The notes under the pieces are model-generated. The model was not told the origin of the DNA and made no database searches. It worked only from the letters and a program-made list of their open reading frames with translations. This document shows positions 49,062 through 59,146 of a stretch of 64,000 nt of DNA, one piece after another. Origin of the DNA: Jiella avicenniae. GTDB lineage: Bacteria > Pseudomonadota > Alphaproteobacteria > Rhizobiales > Rhizobiaceae. The stretch spans positions 1 through 64,000 of the forward strand of contig NZ_JAJUWU010000006.1 of the NCBI RefSeq assembly GCF_021390325.1, read 5' to 3'. A program made the position numbers and the translations under genes. Position 1 is the first letter of the stretch. Every line of letters starts with the position of its first letter.

Positions 49062-49631
49062 ATGACCGATCAGCCGATCAGCCGCTTTAAAGTGCCGAAG
49101 ATCGAGGACCTGCCGGAAGACATTCGCGAGCGTATCCTCGCGGTGCAGGAAAAGTCCGGCTTCGTGCCCAACGTCTTCCTGACGCTCGCCCACCGGCCGG
49201 ACGAGTTCCGCGCCTTCTTCGTCTATCACGACGCGCTGATGGACAAGCCCGGGCCGATCACCAAGGCCGAGCGCGAGATGATCGTCGTTGCGACGTCCAG
49301 TGTGAACCAGTGCCAGTATTGCGTGATCGCCCACGGGGCGATCCTGCGCATCCGCGCCAGGGATCCGCTGATTGCCGATCAGGTCGCGATCAACTACCGC
49401 AAGGCCGACATCAGCGACCGCCAGAAGGCGATGCTGGACTTCGCCATGAAGGTCTCACAGCGCGCCCACGAGGTCGGGGACGCGGACTTGGAGACGCTGA
49501 AGAGCCACGGCTTCAGCGAAGAGGACGTCTGGGACATCGCGGCGATTTCGGCGTTCTTCGGCATGTCGAACCGGCTGGCCAACGTGACCAGCATGCGCCC
49601 GAACGCCGAATTCTACGCGATGGGACGGTAG
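49062..49631 (+). CDS. Peroxidase-related enzyme (carboxymuconolactone decarboxylase/AhpD fold)
   Basis: A 189-residue cytoplasmic protein of the AhpD-like, peroxidase-related family. The redox motif is NQCQYCVIAHGA, with C-x-x-C and a histidine three residues on. The opening GFVPNVFLTLAHRPDEFRAFF is diagnostic for the family. GAGGGAG precedes the ATG. It stands alone, and its physiological substrate is unknown; antioxidant defence is likely. Confidence 0.88.
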   Translation: MTDQPISRFKVPKIEDLPEDIRERILAVQEKSGFVPNVFLTLAHRPDEFRAFFVYHDALMDKPGPITKAEREMIVVATSSVNQCQYCVIAHGAILRIRARDPLIADQVAINYRKADISDRQKAMLDFAMKVSQRAHEVGDADLETLKSHGFSEEDVWDIAAISAFFGMSNRLANVTSMRPNAEFYAMGR

Positions 49632-49852
49632 GCCATGGCGAGGGCTGCGTGGAGCCTCCGGCGAGGCCGACGCGGTCGTCTCGTCCCTCTCCCCCGAAGA
49701 GGCGGAGGCCGTGCGCAAGGATGAAAGCCGCGCCTCTTCCGAAGGACGGAATCCGGCGCGCCCGGCATTTCCCGGTCGTCGAGACGGATCGATCCGTTGC
49801 TCGCTATCTCGCCCGGAGGGACCAGCCCCATGACTGCCGGTGCGGTGACGTT

Positions 49853-49891
49853 GTTGCTCGAACCGCTTTGCCGAGCAACGCGGGCGTTTTT
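49853..49891 (+). terminator. Rho-independent terminator candidate
   Basis: GTTGCTCG and CGAGCAAC form a perfect eight-base-pair stem with an 11-base loop; a run of five T follows seven bases later. It lies 220 bases after the peroxidase-related gene. Confidence 0.4.
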
Positions 49892-50008
49892 CCGGATTGA
49901 TCTGTCAACCGTCGTTTCGGAGCCGTTGGTATCGGCCGAAGCGACGGCCGCAGTCCTGCACTGGTCTGTCGGTCGGAGCGCGAACGCCATGTCCGATCAT
50001 TCATGTGC

Positions 50009-50024
50009 TGCACTCATGAGTGCA
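50009..50024. repeat. Perfect 16-base palindrome
   Basis: TGCACTCATGAGTGCA is a perfect palindrome about 195 bases upstream of the aldo/keto reductase. It could be an operator, but one such palindrome per 64 kb is expected by chance. Confidence 0.3.
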
Positions 50025-50217
50025 AGCGATCGGACGCCGATAATCACCGCGGTGTCGGCGACCTACATTCGAGGCGAAGAAAGCCGGAGAGGGCGCCGAC
50101 GAGATTTGGATGCGGCGGCGTCGGGGCGGGGTCGTTCCCGTCAACTGCCCGCGGCAGTCGCGCCCCATCCGATATGACGAGCGGCTCTCCGGAGCCATGG
50201 ACGAAAGGAACGACGAC

Positions 50218-51078
50218 ATGATCCTGCAAGAAACCTTTGTTCTGCCGAACGGCGTTGAGATCCCCAAGCTCGGCCTCGGCACCTGGATGATCGACGACGA
50301 CAAGGTGGGTCAGGCCGTCAAGGACGCCGTGAAGCTGGGCTACCGGCACATCGATACCGCGCAGGCCTATGCGAACGAACGCGGCGTCGGTGAAGGGATC
50401 CGCAGCTGCGGCGTTGCCCGCGACGAGCTTTTCGTCACCACCAAGCTCGACGCCGGCATCAAGACCTATGACGGCGCGAAACGGGCGATCGACGGCTCGC
50501 TGCAGACCCTCGGGCTCGATCAGATCGACCTGATGATCATCCACAGCCCGCAGCCCTGGCAGAATTTCGGCGACGAGGACCGCTTCTTCGAGGGCAATCG
50601 CCAGGCCTGGCGCGCCTTGGAAGAGGCTTACGAAGCGGGCAAGCTGCGTGCCATCGGCGTCTCCAACTTCCAGAAGGCCGATCTCGACAATCTCCTCGAC
50701 GCCGCCTCGGTGAAGCCGATGCTCGATCAGGTCCTCGCTCATGTCGGCAACACGCCGTTCGACCTGATCGACTATGCCAAGAGCAAGGGCCTGCTGGTCG
50801 AGGCCTATTCGCCGGTCGCGCACGGCAAGATCCTCAACAATGGCGACGTCGCCGAGCTGGCGGAGAAGTACGGCGTCAGCATTCCGCAATTGTGCATCCG
50901 CTACTGCCTTCAGCTCGGCCTGCTGCCGCTGCCGAAGACGGCCAATCCGGACCACATGCGCGACAATGCCGACGTGGACTTCGAGATCTCCGACGCCGAC
51001 ATGGCGACCCTGAAAGGGATCGAGCACGTCGACTATGGCGACGCGGGCGCCTTCCCGGTCTTCGCCGGCAAGATCTGA
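50218..51078 (+). CDS. Aldo/keto reductase
   Basis: An NADPH-dependent carbonyl reductase of 286 residues with a TIM barrel. The catalytic tetrad is complete: D46 and Y51 (HIDTAQAYANE), K76 (TTKLD) and H109 (MIIHSPQPW). The C-terminal cofactor motif is LPLPKTANPDHMRDN. AAAGGA precedes the ATG at 50218 by eight bases. It resembles 2,5-diketo-gluconate reductase-like members; substrate is unknown. Confidence 0.93.
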   Translation: MILQETFVLPNGVEIPKLGLGTWMIDDDKVGQAVKDAVKLGYRHIDTAQAYANERGVGEGIRSCGVARDELFVTTKLDAGIKTYDGAKRAIDGSLQTLGLDQIDLMIIHSPQPWQNFGDEDRFFEGNRQAWRALEEAYEAGKLRAIGVSNFQKADLDNLLDAASVKPMLDQVLAHVGNTPFDLIDYAKSKGLLVEAYSPVAHGKILNNGDVAELAEKYGVSIPQLCIRYCLQLGLLPLPKTANPDHMRDNADVDFEISDADMATLKGIEHVDYGDAGAFPVFAGKI

Positions 51079-51094
51079 TCGCCGGCACGAATGC

Positions 51095-51122
51095 CGACCG
51101 TCCCGCGCCGCTGGGACGGTCG
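51095..51122 (+). terminator. Strong hairpin after aldo/keto reductase
   Basis: CGACCGTCCC pairs perfectly with GGGACGGTCG over ten base pairs with an eight-base loop, 16 bases after the stop codon. A T tract is lacking, so it may need Rho or serve as a 3-prime stabiliser. Confidence 0.5.
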
Positions 51123-51273
51123 AGCCCGCATCGCCGTTCGGTGCGAGCGACGTGACTCGAGACGAGAGAAGACGGCCTCGACCACGCCGCCTGTCGTTTG
51201 CGTCGGACGCCCGACCCCGTCGCGGATCGGCAGACCGCCGCCCGGCCCGCGATGGCCACGAGGAGGCGAACTC

Positions 51274-51540
51274 TTGCTTTCGGTTCTCCCCGGTTTCGTG
51301 GACACGATCCGACTTTCGACGGATCTGGTGCGAAAGCCGCGAGCGGGAGCTTCTCGGTCTGCCGAGTTTCAGGAGGAGATGGCAGCGCTGGAGCGTCTGC
51401 CTTTCACTCTCGCGCGATTATACCCGGCGACGCTTCTAGATCTCGGGATTTCGACCCGTCCCGAAGATCGGCAGGTCGTCCTGAAACCGGTGTTTTCGGG
51501 CAAGCGCCCCATCACCGGAGCGCGGATCGTAGGACCGTGA
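51274..51540 (+). CDS. Small basic protein of unknown function, TTG start
   Basis: A possible 88-residue protein starting at TTG, seven bases after a perfect AGGAGG ribosome-binding site (51261-51266). It begins MLSVLPGFVDTIRL, and the middle ERLPFTLARLYPATLLDLGIS faintly resembles the DUF1127 motif (LSDRELxDIGIS). Codon use is less GC-rich at third positions than in neighbouring genes. No other evidence supports it, and I am undecided. Confidence 0.4.
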   Translation: MLSVLPGFVDTIRLSTDLVRKPRAGASRSAEFQEEMAALERLPFTLARLYPATLLDLGISTRPEDRQVVLKPVFSGKRPITGARIVGP

Positions 51541-51596
51541 AAACACCCAACACGTCCAAAGTGTTAGACATTGGTTCGCTGGGACAAAGCATGAAA

Positions 51597-51673
51597 TGGC
51601 GCGCCCGAAAGGATTCGAACCTCTGACCCCCAGATTCGTAGTCTGGTGCTCTATCCAGCTGAGCTACGGGCGC
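51597..51673 (-). tRNA. tRNA-Arg (anticodon ACG)
   Basis: Read on the minus strand the 77-base gene starts GCGCCCGTAGCTCAGC and ends with encoded CCA (51599-51597). The acceptor stem GCGCCCG/CGGGCGC, D-loop AGCTGGATAGAG, anticodon stem CCAGA/TCTGG with loop CTACGAA, and T-loop GGTTCGAATCC are all canonical. ACG is read as ICG. Confidence 0.97.
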
Positions 51674-51983
51674 CCTTGAAGCGAGAAACGAGCCGAACGG
51701 CTTTCCTCGTTGGCGGGCTAGGTAGCCGCTCGCGGCGCCGATTGCAAGCACCCTTTCGTCATCGATCTGCAATCTTTCTCGTCGGCGCCCGAAGCGGACC
51801 TCTCGGGGTCCGGGTGCCGGCCCGATGTCCTCTCAGAGGCGCTGCGGCGTGGGCGGTCGGTGCACAGACCCGGAACGCGAAGGATTGACATGGTCCTCCT
51901 CGCCGCCGAGACAGGTGACGCTGAGAAAAACGACGCCGGGCCGATCGAACGAGCGCCGGACCGTGCCCAAAGGGAGGAAATTG
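51674..51983. other. Intergenic region upstream of TAXI gene
   Basis: The 310 bases include the tRNA promoter side and the leader of the TAXI-TRAP operon. I see no regulatory motif I would defend. A GGGAGGA ribosome-binding site at 51972-51978 ends it. Confidence 0.4.
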
Positions 51984-52946
51984 ATGAACAAGGCCATGAT
52001 CACCGCGCTGGCGGGCGTCTTCGCCATCGTCGCCGGGGCGGCGTCCGGCGCCGATGCCGAGGAACGCATCGCCTACAAGTCGGCCAAGAGCGGCACGTCC
52101 TACTACCAGATGGGCGTCGAGCTCGCCAATGCGGTGAAGGCCGGGACGGACGGCGCCGCGATCCTCACCGTCGAGGAAAGCCAGGGCTCGGTGCAGAACG
52201 TCATGGAAGCGGCGGCCCGGCCGGGCAACTACGTCTTCACCGCGCCGCCCGGGCTGGTCTCCTCGGCCGCGGCCGGAACCGGGCCCTTCGAAAAGCGGCC
52301 GAATCCGCGCTTTGCCGAGATCCGGGCGCTGTTTCCGATCCCGTCGCTGACCATGCATTTCGTCGTCGCCGGCGGCGGCGATGCCAAGACCCTCGCCGAT
52401 CTCGAGGGAAAGACCATCCTCCTCGGCAAGGGCAGCTTCGGGGCGACGGAGGGCGAGAAATATCTCGATCTCTTCGGCCTGAAGGACGCGGTGACCGTCG
52501 CCGACGCCGAACTCGGCAACGCCGCCGACGCCCTGAAGAACGGCCAGATCGACGGCTTCGTCACAGCCGGCTCGTTCCCGGCGCCGAACGTCATCGAGGC
52601 GGCGGCAGGCGGGTCGATCGCGCTCCTTTCCCTCGACGACGGTCAGGTGGAAAAGACCGGCCGCAGCCGCCAGGTGATTCCCGCCGGCACCTATGCCGGG
52701 GTCGACGCCGATACGGTGACGACCTCGCTGCCGGTCTTCGCCTTTTCCACGACGGCGATGAGCGATGACACCGCCTATCTCCTCACCAAGACCTTCTGGG
52801 AGGAAAAGGCCGAGCTGTCCGGCGAATCGCGCTGGTGGAAGGCCGTCGATCCCGCTCTTCTCGGCGAGGGCGAGGTGAAGCTCCATCCCGGCGCCCTGCG
52901 CTATTACGAGGAAGCCGGCGTGAAGGTCCCCGACGCCCTGAAGTGA
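51984..52946 (+). CDS. TAXI-family TRAP transporter binding protein
   Basis: A periplasmic binding protein of 320 residues of the TAXI class. The signal peptide is MNKAMITALAGVFAIVAGAASG; the mature part has AYKSAKSGTSYYQMGVELANAV, the TAXI opening, and a DLEGKTILLGKGSFG segment. It is followed by a strong hairpin and then by the fused permease. The ligand class (glutamate, succinate or other) cannot be read. Confidence 0.93.
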   Translation: MNKAMITALAGVFAIVAGAASGADAEERIAYKSAKSGTSYYQMGVELANAVKAGTDGAAILTVEESQGSVQNVMEAAARPGNYVFTAPPGLVSSAAAGTGPFEKRPNPRFAEIRALFPIPSLTMHFVVAGGGDAKTLADLEGKTILLGKGSFGATEGEKYLDLFGLKDAVTVADAELGNAADALKNGQIDGFVTAGSFPAPNVIEAAAGGSIALLSLDDGQVEKTGRSRQVIPAGTYAGVDADTVTTSLPVFAFSTTAMSDDTAYLLTKTFWEEKAELSGESRWWKAVDPALLGEGEVKLHPGALRYYEEAGVKVPDALK

Positions 52947-52954
52947 CGTCGTGA

Positions 52955-52979
52955 GCGGCGGGGCGAAACGTTCCGCCGC
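52955..52979 (+). promoter_or_regulatory. Intercistronic hairpin after TAXI gene
   Basis: GCGGCGGGGCG and CGTTCCGCCGC form an 11-base-pair stem (two G-U pairs in the RNA) closed by an AAA loop, eight bases after the stop codon. There is no T tract. It probably protects the binding-protein mRNA or lowers read-through into the permease. Confidence 0.6.
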
Positions 52980-53103
52980 AAGACGCCGAGGCCGGCCGAA
53001 GGGGAGGGGACGACCTCCTCTTTCCCACCGTTCGGCAGCCGGCCCCGACATCGCGCTGCGGTCGAGCCGCCCGCTGCCGACCCTTTCCTTCCCGGACGAT
53101 CCC

Positions 53104-54900
53104 ATGAGCCTTTCGACCACAGCAGCCGCGGCGCCGGCGCGCCGGCCGCTCCTCTGGCAGGGCCTCGGGCTCGTCTCCATCGGCTTTCATCTCGCGCTGG
53201 TCTTTTCCGGCCTCGTTCCGGCGCTCTTCGCGCGGCCGCTGCACATGGCGCTGGCGCTGCCCTGGCTGTTCGTCTTCGCTTGCCGGTCGCGGCTCCAGGC
53301 GCTGACGGGCTGGGTGTTTCTCCTCGTCGGCGAGTTCGGCTGCCTCTACGTCGCGCTCGATGCCGACGCCCTGTCGGATCAGTACGGCTATCTCGACACG
53401 CCGTTCCAGATCGCCGTCGCGGTTTCGCTGATCGTCGTCGCGCTGGAGGCGGCGCGCCGGGCGATCGGCTGGCCGCTGCCGCTCGTCGCCGCCCTCTGCC
53501 TCGCCTACGGGCTGTTCGGCCAATACGTGCCCGGCGAATACGGCCATCCCGGCTTTCCGCTCGAAAGCTTCCTCGGCACGATGACGATCACCGAGGGCGG
53601 GCTCTGGGGCTCGCTGACGGGGGTCTCTGTCGGCATCGTCGCGATCTTCGTCATTTTAGGCGCCGTTCTGAATGCCGGCGAGGCCGGACAGGGTTTCATG
53701 AACCTCGCCGCGGCGGCAGCCGGCCGACTGAGAGGCGGGGCCGGCAAGGTCTCGGTGCTGTCCTCTGCGATGTTCGGCTCGATCTCGGGCTCGGCCTCGG
53801 CCAACGTCGCCTCGACCGGCGCGGTGACCATCCCGGCGATGAAGCGTCTCGGCTATCCGAAGGCGCTGGCGGGGGCGGTGGAAGCGGTCGCCTCGTCGGG
53901 CGGGCAGATCATGCCGCCGCTGATGGGGGCCGGCGCCTTCGTCATGGTGGAACTCACCGGCACGCCCTACGGCGACATCATCGTCGCGGCGCTGCCGGCG
54001 GCGATCCTCTACTTCCTGACGGTGTGGATCGGCATCGACCTCTTCGCCCGGCGCTACGATCTCGCCTCCATCGCCGAGGCGGACCGGCCGAAGCCGCGCC
54101 TCGTCCTGATCACCACGCTGTTCTTTCTCGTCCCTTTCAGCGTCCTTCTCTATGCGATGTTCGTCGCGGCGCTGACGCCGCAATATGCCGCCTGCCTCGC
54201 CATCCTTGCGGCGGCGCTGCTCCTGTTCTTCGATGCCGCCTTCAGCTTTTCGGTTCGGCGCTTCGTCGATCGCGCCGGCACGGCGGCGTTGGAGGCCGGG
54301 CGCCAGATCGCGGTGATCGCCGCCATCATCATCTGCGCTTCGATCGTCGTCGGCGTTCTCGGCATGACCGGGCTCGGGGTGAAAGTCACCTCGGCGATCC
54401 TGGCGCTCGCCGGCGAATCGCTCGTGCCGGCGCTGCTCCTGACCGCGCTCGCCTGCATCCTGCTCGGCATGGAGGTGCCGACGACGGCCGCCTACGTCAT
54501 CTGCGTGACGGTCGCCGGGCCGGCGCTGCAACGCCTCGGCATCGAGCCGCTGCTCGCCCATCTCTTCGTCTTCTGGTTCGCGCTTTTGTCGACGATCACG
54601 CCGCCGGTCTGCGGGGCGGTGTTCATCGCCGCCGGCATGGCCGGCGAGAACTGGCTGAAGGTCGCCGGCTCGGCGATGCGGCTCGGCGTCGGTCTCTACG
54701 TCATCCCGCTGGCGATGATCTTCAATCCGGCGATCATCCACCTCGCCGACCGCCCGGCCGCGGCCGGCGCGGCCTTCGTTCAGATCGCCGTCGGCCTGTG
54801 GCTGCTGTCCTACGGCCTGGTCTCGACCGCCGGGCCGGCGAAGCGTGTCGTTCTCGGCGGCCTCGGCCTGACGGTTTGCCTGCTGCCGTCGCCGCTTTAA
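53104..54900 (+). CDS. TRAP transporter permease, DctQ-DctM fusion
   Basis: An inner-membrane protein of 598 residues with about 15 helices. The first four correspond to the small DctQ part (residues 1-120) and the rest to DctM. Conserved segments are [33 protein letters not shown] and the related half [25 protein letters not shown]. It uses the TAXI protein encoded upstream. The 157-base gap contains the hairpin; the ATG at 53104 is followed by an alanine-rich leader. Confidence 0.93.
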   Translation: MSLSTTAAAAPARRPLLWQGLGLVSIGFHLALVFSGLVPALFARPLHMALALPWLFVFACRSRLQALTGWVFLLVGEFGCLYVALDADALSDQYGYLDTPFQIAVAVSLIVVALEAARRAIGWPLPLVAALCLAYGLFGQYVPGEYGHPGFPLESFLGTMTITEGGLWGSLTGVSVGIVAIFVILGAVLNAGEAGQGFMNLAAAAAGRLRGGAGKVSVLSSAMFGSISGSASANVASTGAVTIPAMKRLGYPKALAGAVEAVASSGGQIMPPLMGAGAFVMVELTGTPYGDIIVAALPAAILYFLTVWIGIDLFARRYDLASIAEADRPKPRLVLITTLFFLVPFSVLLYAMFVAALTPQYAACLAILAAALLLFFDAAFSFSVRRFVDRAGTAALEAGRQIAVIAAIIICASIVVGVLGMTGLGVKVTSAILALAGESLVPALLLTALACILLGMEVPTTAAYVICVTVAGPALQRLGIEPLLAHLFVFWFALLSTITPPVCGAVFIAAGMAGENWLKVAGSAMRLGVGLYVIPLAMIFNPAIIHLADRPAAAGAAFVQIAVGLWLLSYGLVSTAGPAKRVVLGGLGLTVCLLPSPL

Positions 54901-54988
54901 GCTCGGGGATGGTATCAAGGGAACGGAAAGTTCGCGTTCGACCGCGCCGGGCTCGCCCCGCGCGAAGGCCCGTTGTGAAGGAAAGCCA

Positions 54989-56110
54989 ATGACGACCGAC
55001 AGCCGATGGGCCATCGGCCTGATGACCGGAACGGTGCTCGACGGCCACATCGACGTCGCCGCGATCCGCACCGACGGCGAGACGATCGAAGAGTTCGGGC
55101 CCTATGAGCTCGTCGCCTACGAGGCGGCCGTCACGCCGCTGATCGAGGCGGCGGTGAAGGACGCGCTCGACTGGCAGTTCGAGGGCGACGAGCCGGCGAG
55201 TTTCGCGGCCGCCGAAAGGCGCCTGAGCGAGGCGCAGGCCGAAGCGGTCGCCGGCTTCTGCGAGCGCCACGGGCTATCCCGCCGCGACGTCGCGGCCGTC
55301 GGCTTCCACGGCCAGACGGTCCTGCACCGCCCGCCCGAGCCGGGCGTTCCGGGCCGCACGCGCCAGCTCGGCGACGGGGCGCTGATGGCGCGGATGCTCG
55401 GGATCACCGTCGTCCACGACTTCCGCTCGGCGGACGTTGCGGCCGGCGGGCAGGGGGCACCGCTCTCGCCGATCTATCACCGGGCGATGCTGGAGCGGAT
55501 CGGGGCCGGGACCGAGACGGCGATCCTCAATCTCGGCGGCGTCGCCAATCTCACTTATTGCGACGGCGAGACGCTGATCGCCTTCGACACCGGGCCGGCC
55601 AACGCGCCGATCAACGACTGGATCAAGGCCCATGGGGCCGGCGCGATGGACCGGGACGGGCGGCTGGCTTTCGCCGGCACGGTCGACGAGGTCCGGCTGG
55701 CGCGGCTGCTCGACCATCCCTGGCTGGCGAGGCCCTATCCGAAGTCGCTCGATCGCTTCAGCTTCAAGATGGCGATGGCCGAGGGGCTGTCGCTAGAGGA
55801 CGGGGCCGCGACCCTGACGGCGTTCACCGCCGGGGCGGTCGGCCGGGCGCTCGACCTCCTGCCGTCGCGGCCCGAGCGGCTGGTCGTCTGTGGCGGCGGC
55901 CGGCACAATCCCGCGATCATGGCGGCGATCGAAGCGCGCGCCGGCGCCGCCGTGGTCGATGCCGACGCCGTCGGCCTGAGGGGCGATGCCGTCGAGGCCG
56001 AGTGTTTCGCCCATCTGGCGATGCGCCGGCTCGCCGATCTGCCGATCAGCTTTCCGCTGACGACGGGCGTGCCGCGGCCGATGACCGGCGGTGTCGTCAA
56101 TCGTTCTTGA
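54989..56110 (+). CDS. anmK: Anhydro-N-acetylmuramic acid kinase
   Basis: A cytoplasmic sugar kinase of 373 residues that recycles 1,6-anhydro-MurNAc to MurNAc-6-phosphate. The ATP-binding start reads [21 protein letters not shown], the middle [31 protein letters not shown] is the family core, and [18 protein letters not shown] the adenosine motif. AAGGAAA precedes the ATG. It belongs to the MurNAc recycling route of the wall. Confidence 0.95.
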   Translation: MTTDSRWAIGLMTGTVLDGHIDVAAIRTDGETIEEFGPYELVAYEAAVTPLIEAAVKDALDWQFEGDEPASFAAAERRLSEAQAEAVAGFCERHGLSRRDVAAVGFHGQTVLHRPPEPGVPGRTRQLGDGALMARMLGITVVHDFRSADVAAGGQGAPLSPIYHRAMLERIGAGTETAILNLGGVANLTYCDGETLIAFDTGPANAPINDWIKAHGAGAMDRDGRLAFAGTVDEVRLARLLDHPWLARPYPKSLDRFSFKMAMAEGLSLEDGAATLTAFTAGAVGRALDLLPSRPERLVVCGGGRHNPAIMAAIEARAGAAVVDADAVGLRGDAVEAECFAHLAMRRLADLPISFPLTTGVPRPMTGGVVNRS

Positions 56111-56175
56111 AGAGCCGGAATCGGCGCGGCAGGGCAGAGGGGGGTGAGGCCGCAGGGCGGCTAACGATCAGGAAA

Positions 56176-56188
56176 GGGGGAGGCCCCC
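56176..56188. terminator. Weak hairpin between convergent genes
   Basis: GGGGG-AGG-CCCCC forms a five-pair stem with a three-base loop between anmK and bamE. It is short and lacks a T tract on either strand; only the position suggests a terminator. Confidence 0.25.
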
Positions 56189-56211
56189 ACCCGGTGACGA
56201 CCCCCTGCCGA

Positions 56212-56682
56212 TCAGAACAGGCTCGTGGGCCCGCCGTTGTCCGACACGGTGTCGCTGAGGACCTGGCCGAGGAAGTTCGCGTCCTTACCGCCGGTGGGCG
56301 TGGTGCGGGAGATGAAGTCGAAGACCCTGCCGTCCTTCAGGCCGTAGTCGGCGATGCGCTCGACGCGGCTGTCCTTGTCGAAATAGACGGCGAGGATGCG
56401 CTGATCGACGAGCCGGGGCTGCAGGAAGGCGACGGGCCGCACGCGCTTCTGCGAGATGTAGTAGAACACCTCGTTGTCGAAGGTCGCCTTGGTGGAGGGC
56501 GAGCCGAGGGCGAGCAGCACCTGTTCCTTGGACGAGCCGGGCGGCACGAGCTCGAGCGACTTCGGATCGACGATGTAGCCCTGATTGAGGACTTCCTGGG
56601 TCGTGCAGGCCGACAGGGTCGAAACGGAAAGCACCGCCGCCCCGAGGGCGAAAGCCAGCGTCAGGCGAGTCTTCTTGGGCAC
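56212..56682 (-). CDS. bamE: Outer membrane protein assembly factor BamE (SmpA/OmlA)
   Basis: A 156-residue lipoprotein; the start is GTG at 56682 with GGGAGA nine bases upstream. The signal peptide ends in the lipobox TLSAC, giving an N-acyl cysteine. The body has YIVDPKSLELVPPGSSKEQVLLALGSPST, the SmpA/OmlA core. It is part of the BAM complex at the inner side of the outer membrane. It is divergent from the CBP3-type gene. Confidence 0.92.
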   Translation of the reverse strand: MPKKTRLTLAFALGAAVLSVSTLSACTTQEVLNQGYIVDPKSLELVPPGSSKEQVLLALGSPSTKATFDNEVFYYISQKRVRPVAFLQPRLVDQRILAVYFDKDSRVERIADYGLKDGRVFDFISRTTPTGGKDANFLGQVLSDTVSDNGGPTSLF

Positions 56683-56864
56683 GCTTTGTCTTCTCCCGGT
56701 CCAGCCGAACGATCGTTTCCTTGAATGCCCGTCTTCCGCGGCCATATCGAGGCGGCAGCCGCGCCACACGCCTTCGAGGCGTTGGTAATCCACCTCGCGC
56801 GCCGTTGCAATCGCGCCGAAGCTGTGGCACCGCCTCGGCCCGGGCGACCAACTGCGGATCGACA

Positions 56865-57383
56865 ATGTTTCATCGTTGGAGGATCGCACGCCGCAATCGC
56901 GCGATCGTCGAGGATTTGTATCAGAGCCTGGTGGCAGAGACCCGCCAGCCGAAGCTCTACGAGCACTGCGGCATCGCCGATACGTTTTCGGGGCGGTTCG
57001 AGGCGCTGGCGATCCACGTCTTCCTGTTCCTGCGCCGTTGCCGCGGCGAGGCGCGGCTGGAGCCGGTCGCCCAGGAGGTGGTCGACCGCTTCGTCACCGA
57101 CGTCGACACCTCGATCCGCGAACTCGGGGTCGGCGATCAGTCGGTGCCCAAACGCATGCGCAAGCTGGCGGGTGTCTTCTACGAGCGGGTGCGGGTCTAT
57201 GACGCGGCCTTCGCCGCCGCGGATCCTGCCGCGGCCCTCGCAGCCGCGCTGAAAGGCCGTGCCGTGGGGGACGATGCCGATGCGGCGGCGGTGCTCGCGA
57301 CCTACATGCAGGAGACGGCCGATCGGCTGGAAGCGGTTTCGGCCGACGACATCCTGTCGGGCACCCTCAGCTTCGGCGCTTGA
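56865..57383 (+). CDS. Ubiquinol-cytochrome c chaperone family protein (CBP3-like)
   Basis: A 172-residue soluble protein of the CBP3 family that helps to assemble the bc1 complex. The core reads LYQSLVAETRQPKLYEHCGIADTFSGRFE followed by ALAIHVFLFLRRCRGE, a helical bundle. The start at 56865 opens this conserved part; longer readings upstream are arginine-rich. It is followed 17 bases later by the DUF177 gene. Confidence 0.9.
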   Translation: MFHRWRIARRNRAIVEDLYQSLVAETRQPKLYEHCGIADTFSGRFEALAIHVFLFLRRCRGEARLEPVAQEVVDRFVTDVDTSIRELGVGDQSVPKRMRKLAGVFYERVRVYDAAFAAADPAAALAAALKGRAVGDDADAAAVLATYMQETADRLEAVSADDILSGTLSFGA

Positions 57384-57400
57384 ATTTCGGAGATTGAATC

Positions 57401-57979
57401 ATGGACGGGGACCAGACGTCGCCGCTTCGTCTGTCGCTGCAGGTCGCGTCCCTTTCGCGGGACGGCGGGCAAATCGCCTATGCGGCGAGCGAGATCGAGT
57501 GCGCGAAGGCCGCCGAGGCGCTGGGCATCGACAGCGTCGCTTCCATCCGCGCCGACCTCGTGGCTCGGCCCTTCCGCAAGGACGGCGCGCGCGTTTCCGG
57601 ACGGCTGCGTGCCGTCGTCGTCCAGAAGAGCGTCGTGTCGCTGGAGCCGGTGGAGCAGACGATCGACGAGGAGTTCGAGGCCACCTACGTCAGGGGCGGC
57701 CGCCGCACGGTCGATCCGTCGATCGACGCGGCCGGCGAGATCTTCGTCGATCCCGAGGCCGACGATCCGCCGGAGACCTTTTCGGGCGATCGGATCGATC
57801 TCGGCGAGCGCCTGTTCGAAACGCTGACGCTGGCGCTCGATCCCTATCCCCGCCGCCCAGGGGAAGGTTATGGCGGGCAGACCGCCGAAGAGGCGCCGGA
57901 CGAAGACGAGGACACCGTGGTCTCGCCCTTCGCGGCGCTGGCGAAATTCACGCCGAGCAGGGGCGATGGCGAGGATTGA
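57401..57979 (+). CDS. DUF177 (YceD-like) protein
   Basis: A 192-residue protein of the DUF177 family; the YceD member is linked to 23S rRNA accumulation. It shows the central region VASIRADLVARPFRKDGARVSGRLRAVV and the acidic DEEFEATYV segment, and ends with the conserved SPFAALAKF. It lacks the zinc-type cysteine pair found in enteric YceD. It precedes plsX as in most bacteria. Confidence 0.9.
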   Translation: MDGDQTSPLRLSLQVASLSRDGGQIAYAASEIECAKAAEALGIDSVASIRADLVARPFRKDGARVSGRLRAVVVQKSVVSLEPVEQTIDEEFEATYVRGGRRTVDPSIDAAGEIFVDPEADDPPETFSGDRIDLGERLFETLTLALDPYPRRPGEGYGGQTAEEAPDEDEDTVVSPFAALAKFTPSRGDGED

Positions 57980-58072
57980 GGCCACATGGCCGGTTGTAAG
58001 TGGGCGCGAATTCGATATTTTCGCGCCGCGCCGGCAGGCTCTGGGGCGCCGGCGAAAAGAAGCGAGAACGCG

Positions 58073-59146
58073 TTGACCTCAACATCCGGCATTACGATTT
58101 CGCTCGACGCCATGGGTGGCGATCACGGGCCAGAGGTGGTGGTGGCGGGCGCGGCCCTGGCGCTCGAACGCCGGCCGGACACGCGCTTCATCCTCTATGG
58201 CGAACAGGCGGCGGTCGAGCCGGTGCTGGAGCGCTTCCCCCAGCTCCGCGCGGCCTCGACCTTCCACCACTGCGATTTTTCCGTCCGCATGGACGACAAG
58301 CCGTCCCAGGCGCTGCGGCAGGGCCGCTACAAGTCGTCGATGTGGCGAACGATCGATGCCGTGAAGACCGGCGAGGCCGACGTCGCCGTCTCGGCCGGCA
58401 ACACCGGCGCTCTGATGGCGATGGCGAAGTTCTGCCTGCGCACCATGGCCAATATCGAGCGGCCGGCGATCGCGGCGATCTGGCCCACCCTCAAGGGCGA
58501 GAGCATCGTCCTCGACGTCGGCGCGACGATCGGAGCCGACGCCCAGCAGCTCATCGACTTCTCGATGATGGGCGGTGCCATGGCGCGGACGCTGTTCGGC
58601 CTCGAGCGCCCGACCGTCGGCCTCCTCAACATCGGCGTCGAGGAGGTGAAGGGCCAGGACGAGATCCGCGAGGCGGGCCGGCTCCTGAAGGAGACGCCGC
58701 TGCCGGGCATCGACTATCACGGCTTCGTCGAGGGCGACGATCTCGGCCAGGGCACCGTGGACGTCGTCGTCACCGAAGGCTTCACCGGCAACATCGCTCT
58801 GAAGACAGCCGAGGGCACCGCCCGGCAGATCGCCGCCTATCTTCGCGCCGCCATGTCGCGGACATGGCTCGCCCGCGCCGGTTACGTCCTGGCCAAGAGC
58901 GCCTTCGACCGGCTGCGCGACAAGATGGACCCGCGCAAGGTCAATGGCGGCGTCTTCCTCGGGCTCAACGGCATCGTCATCAAGAGCCACGGCGGCGCCG
59001 ACGCCGAGGGAATTGCCGCGGCTCTCGACCTCGCCCACACCATGGCGCGCACGGGGCTTCGCGAAAAGATCGAGGCCGACCTCGCCAGCTATCATCGCCG
59101 CATTTCCGAGGAGGCGGCGAGCGTTTCCGAAAGCATCGTTCCATGA
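58073..59146 (+). CDS. plsX: Phosphate acyltransferase PlsX
   Basis: A 357-residue enzyme that makes acyl-phosphate from acyl-ACP for phospholipid synthesis. The start is set at TTG 58073, 15 codons before [10 protein letters not shown]; an ATG at 57986 would add 29 arginine-rich residues with no family match. The active region [14 protein letters not shown] and the segment [15 protein letters not shown] are typical. It overlaps fabH by ATGA. Confidence 0.93.
   Translation: MTSTSGITISLDAMGGDHGPEVVVAGAALALERRPDTRFILYGEQAAVEPVLERFPQLRAASTFHHCDFSVRMDDKPSQALRQGRYKSSMWRTIDAVKTGEADVAVSAGNTGALMAMAKFCLRTMANIERPAIAAIWPTLKGESIVLDVGATIGADAQQLIDFSMMGGAMARTLFGLERPTVGLLNIGVEEVKGQDEIREAGRLLKETPLPGIDYHGFVEGDDLGQGTVDVVVTEGFTGNIALKTAEGTARQIAAYLRAAMSRTWLARAGYVLAKSAFDRLRDKMDPRKVNGGVFLGLNGIVIKSHGGADAEGIAAALDLAHTMARTGLREKIEADLASYHRRISEEAASVSESIVP

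Larger units (their letters stand above)
49632..50217. other. Intergenic region with terminator and palindrome
   Basis: About 590 bases with no convincing gene. It carries a terminator-like hairpin at 49853-49891 and a 16-base palindrome at 50009-50024. The first 200 bases look like diverged or non-coding sequence. Confidence 0.5.
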
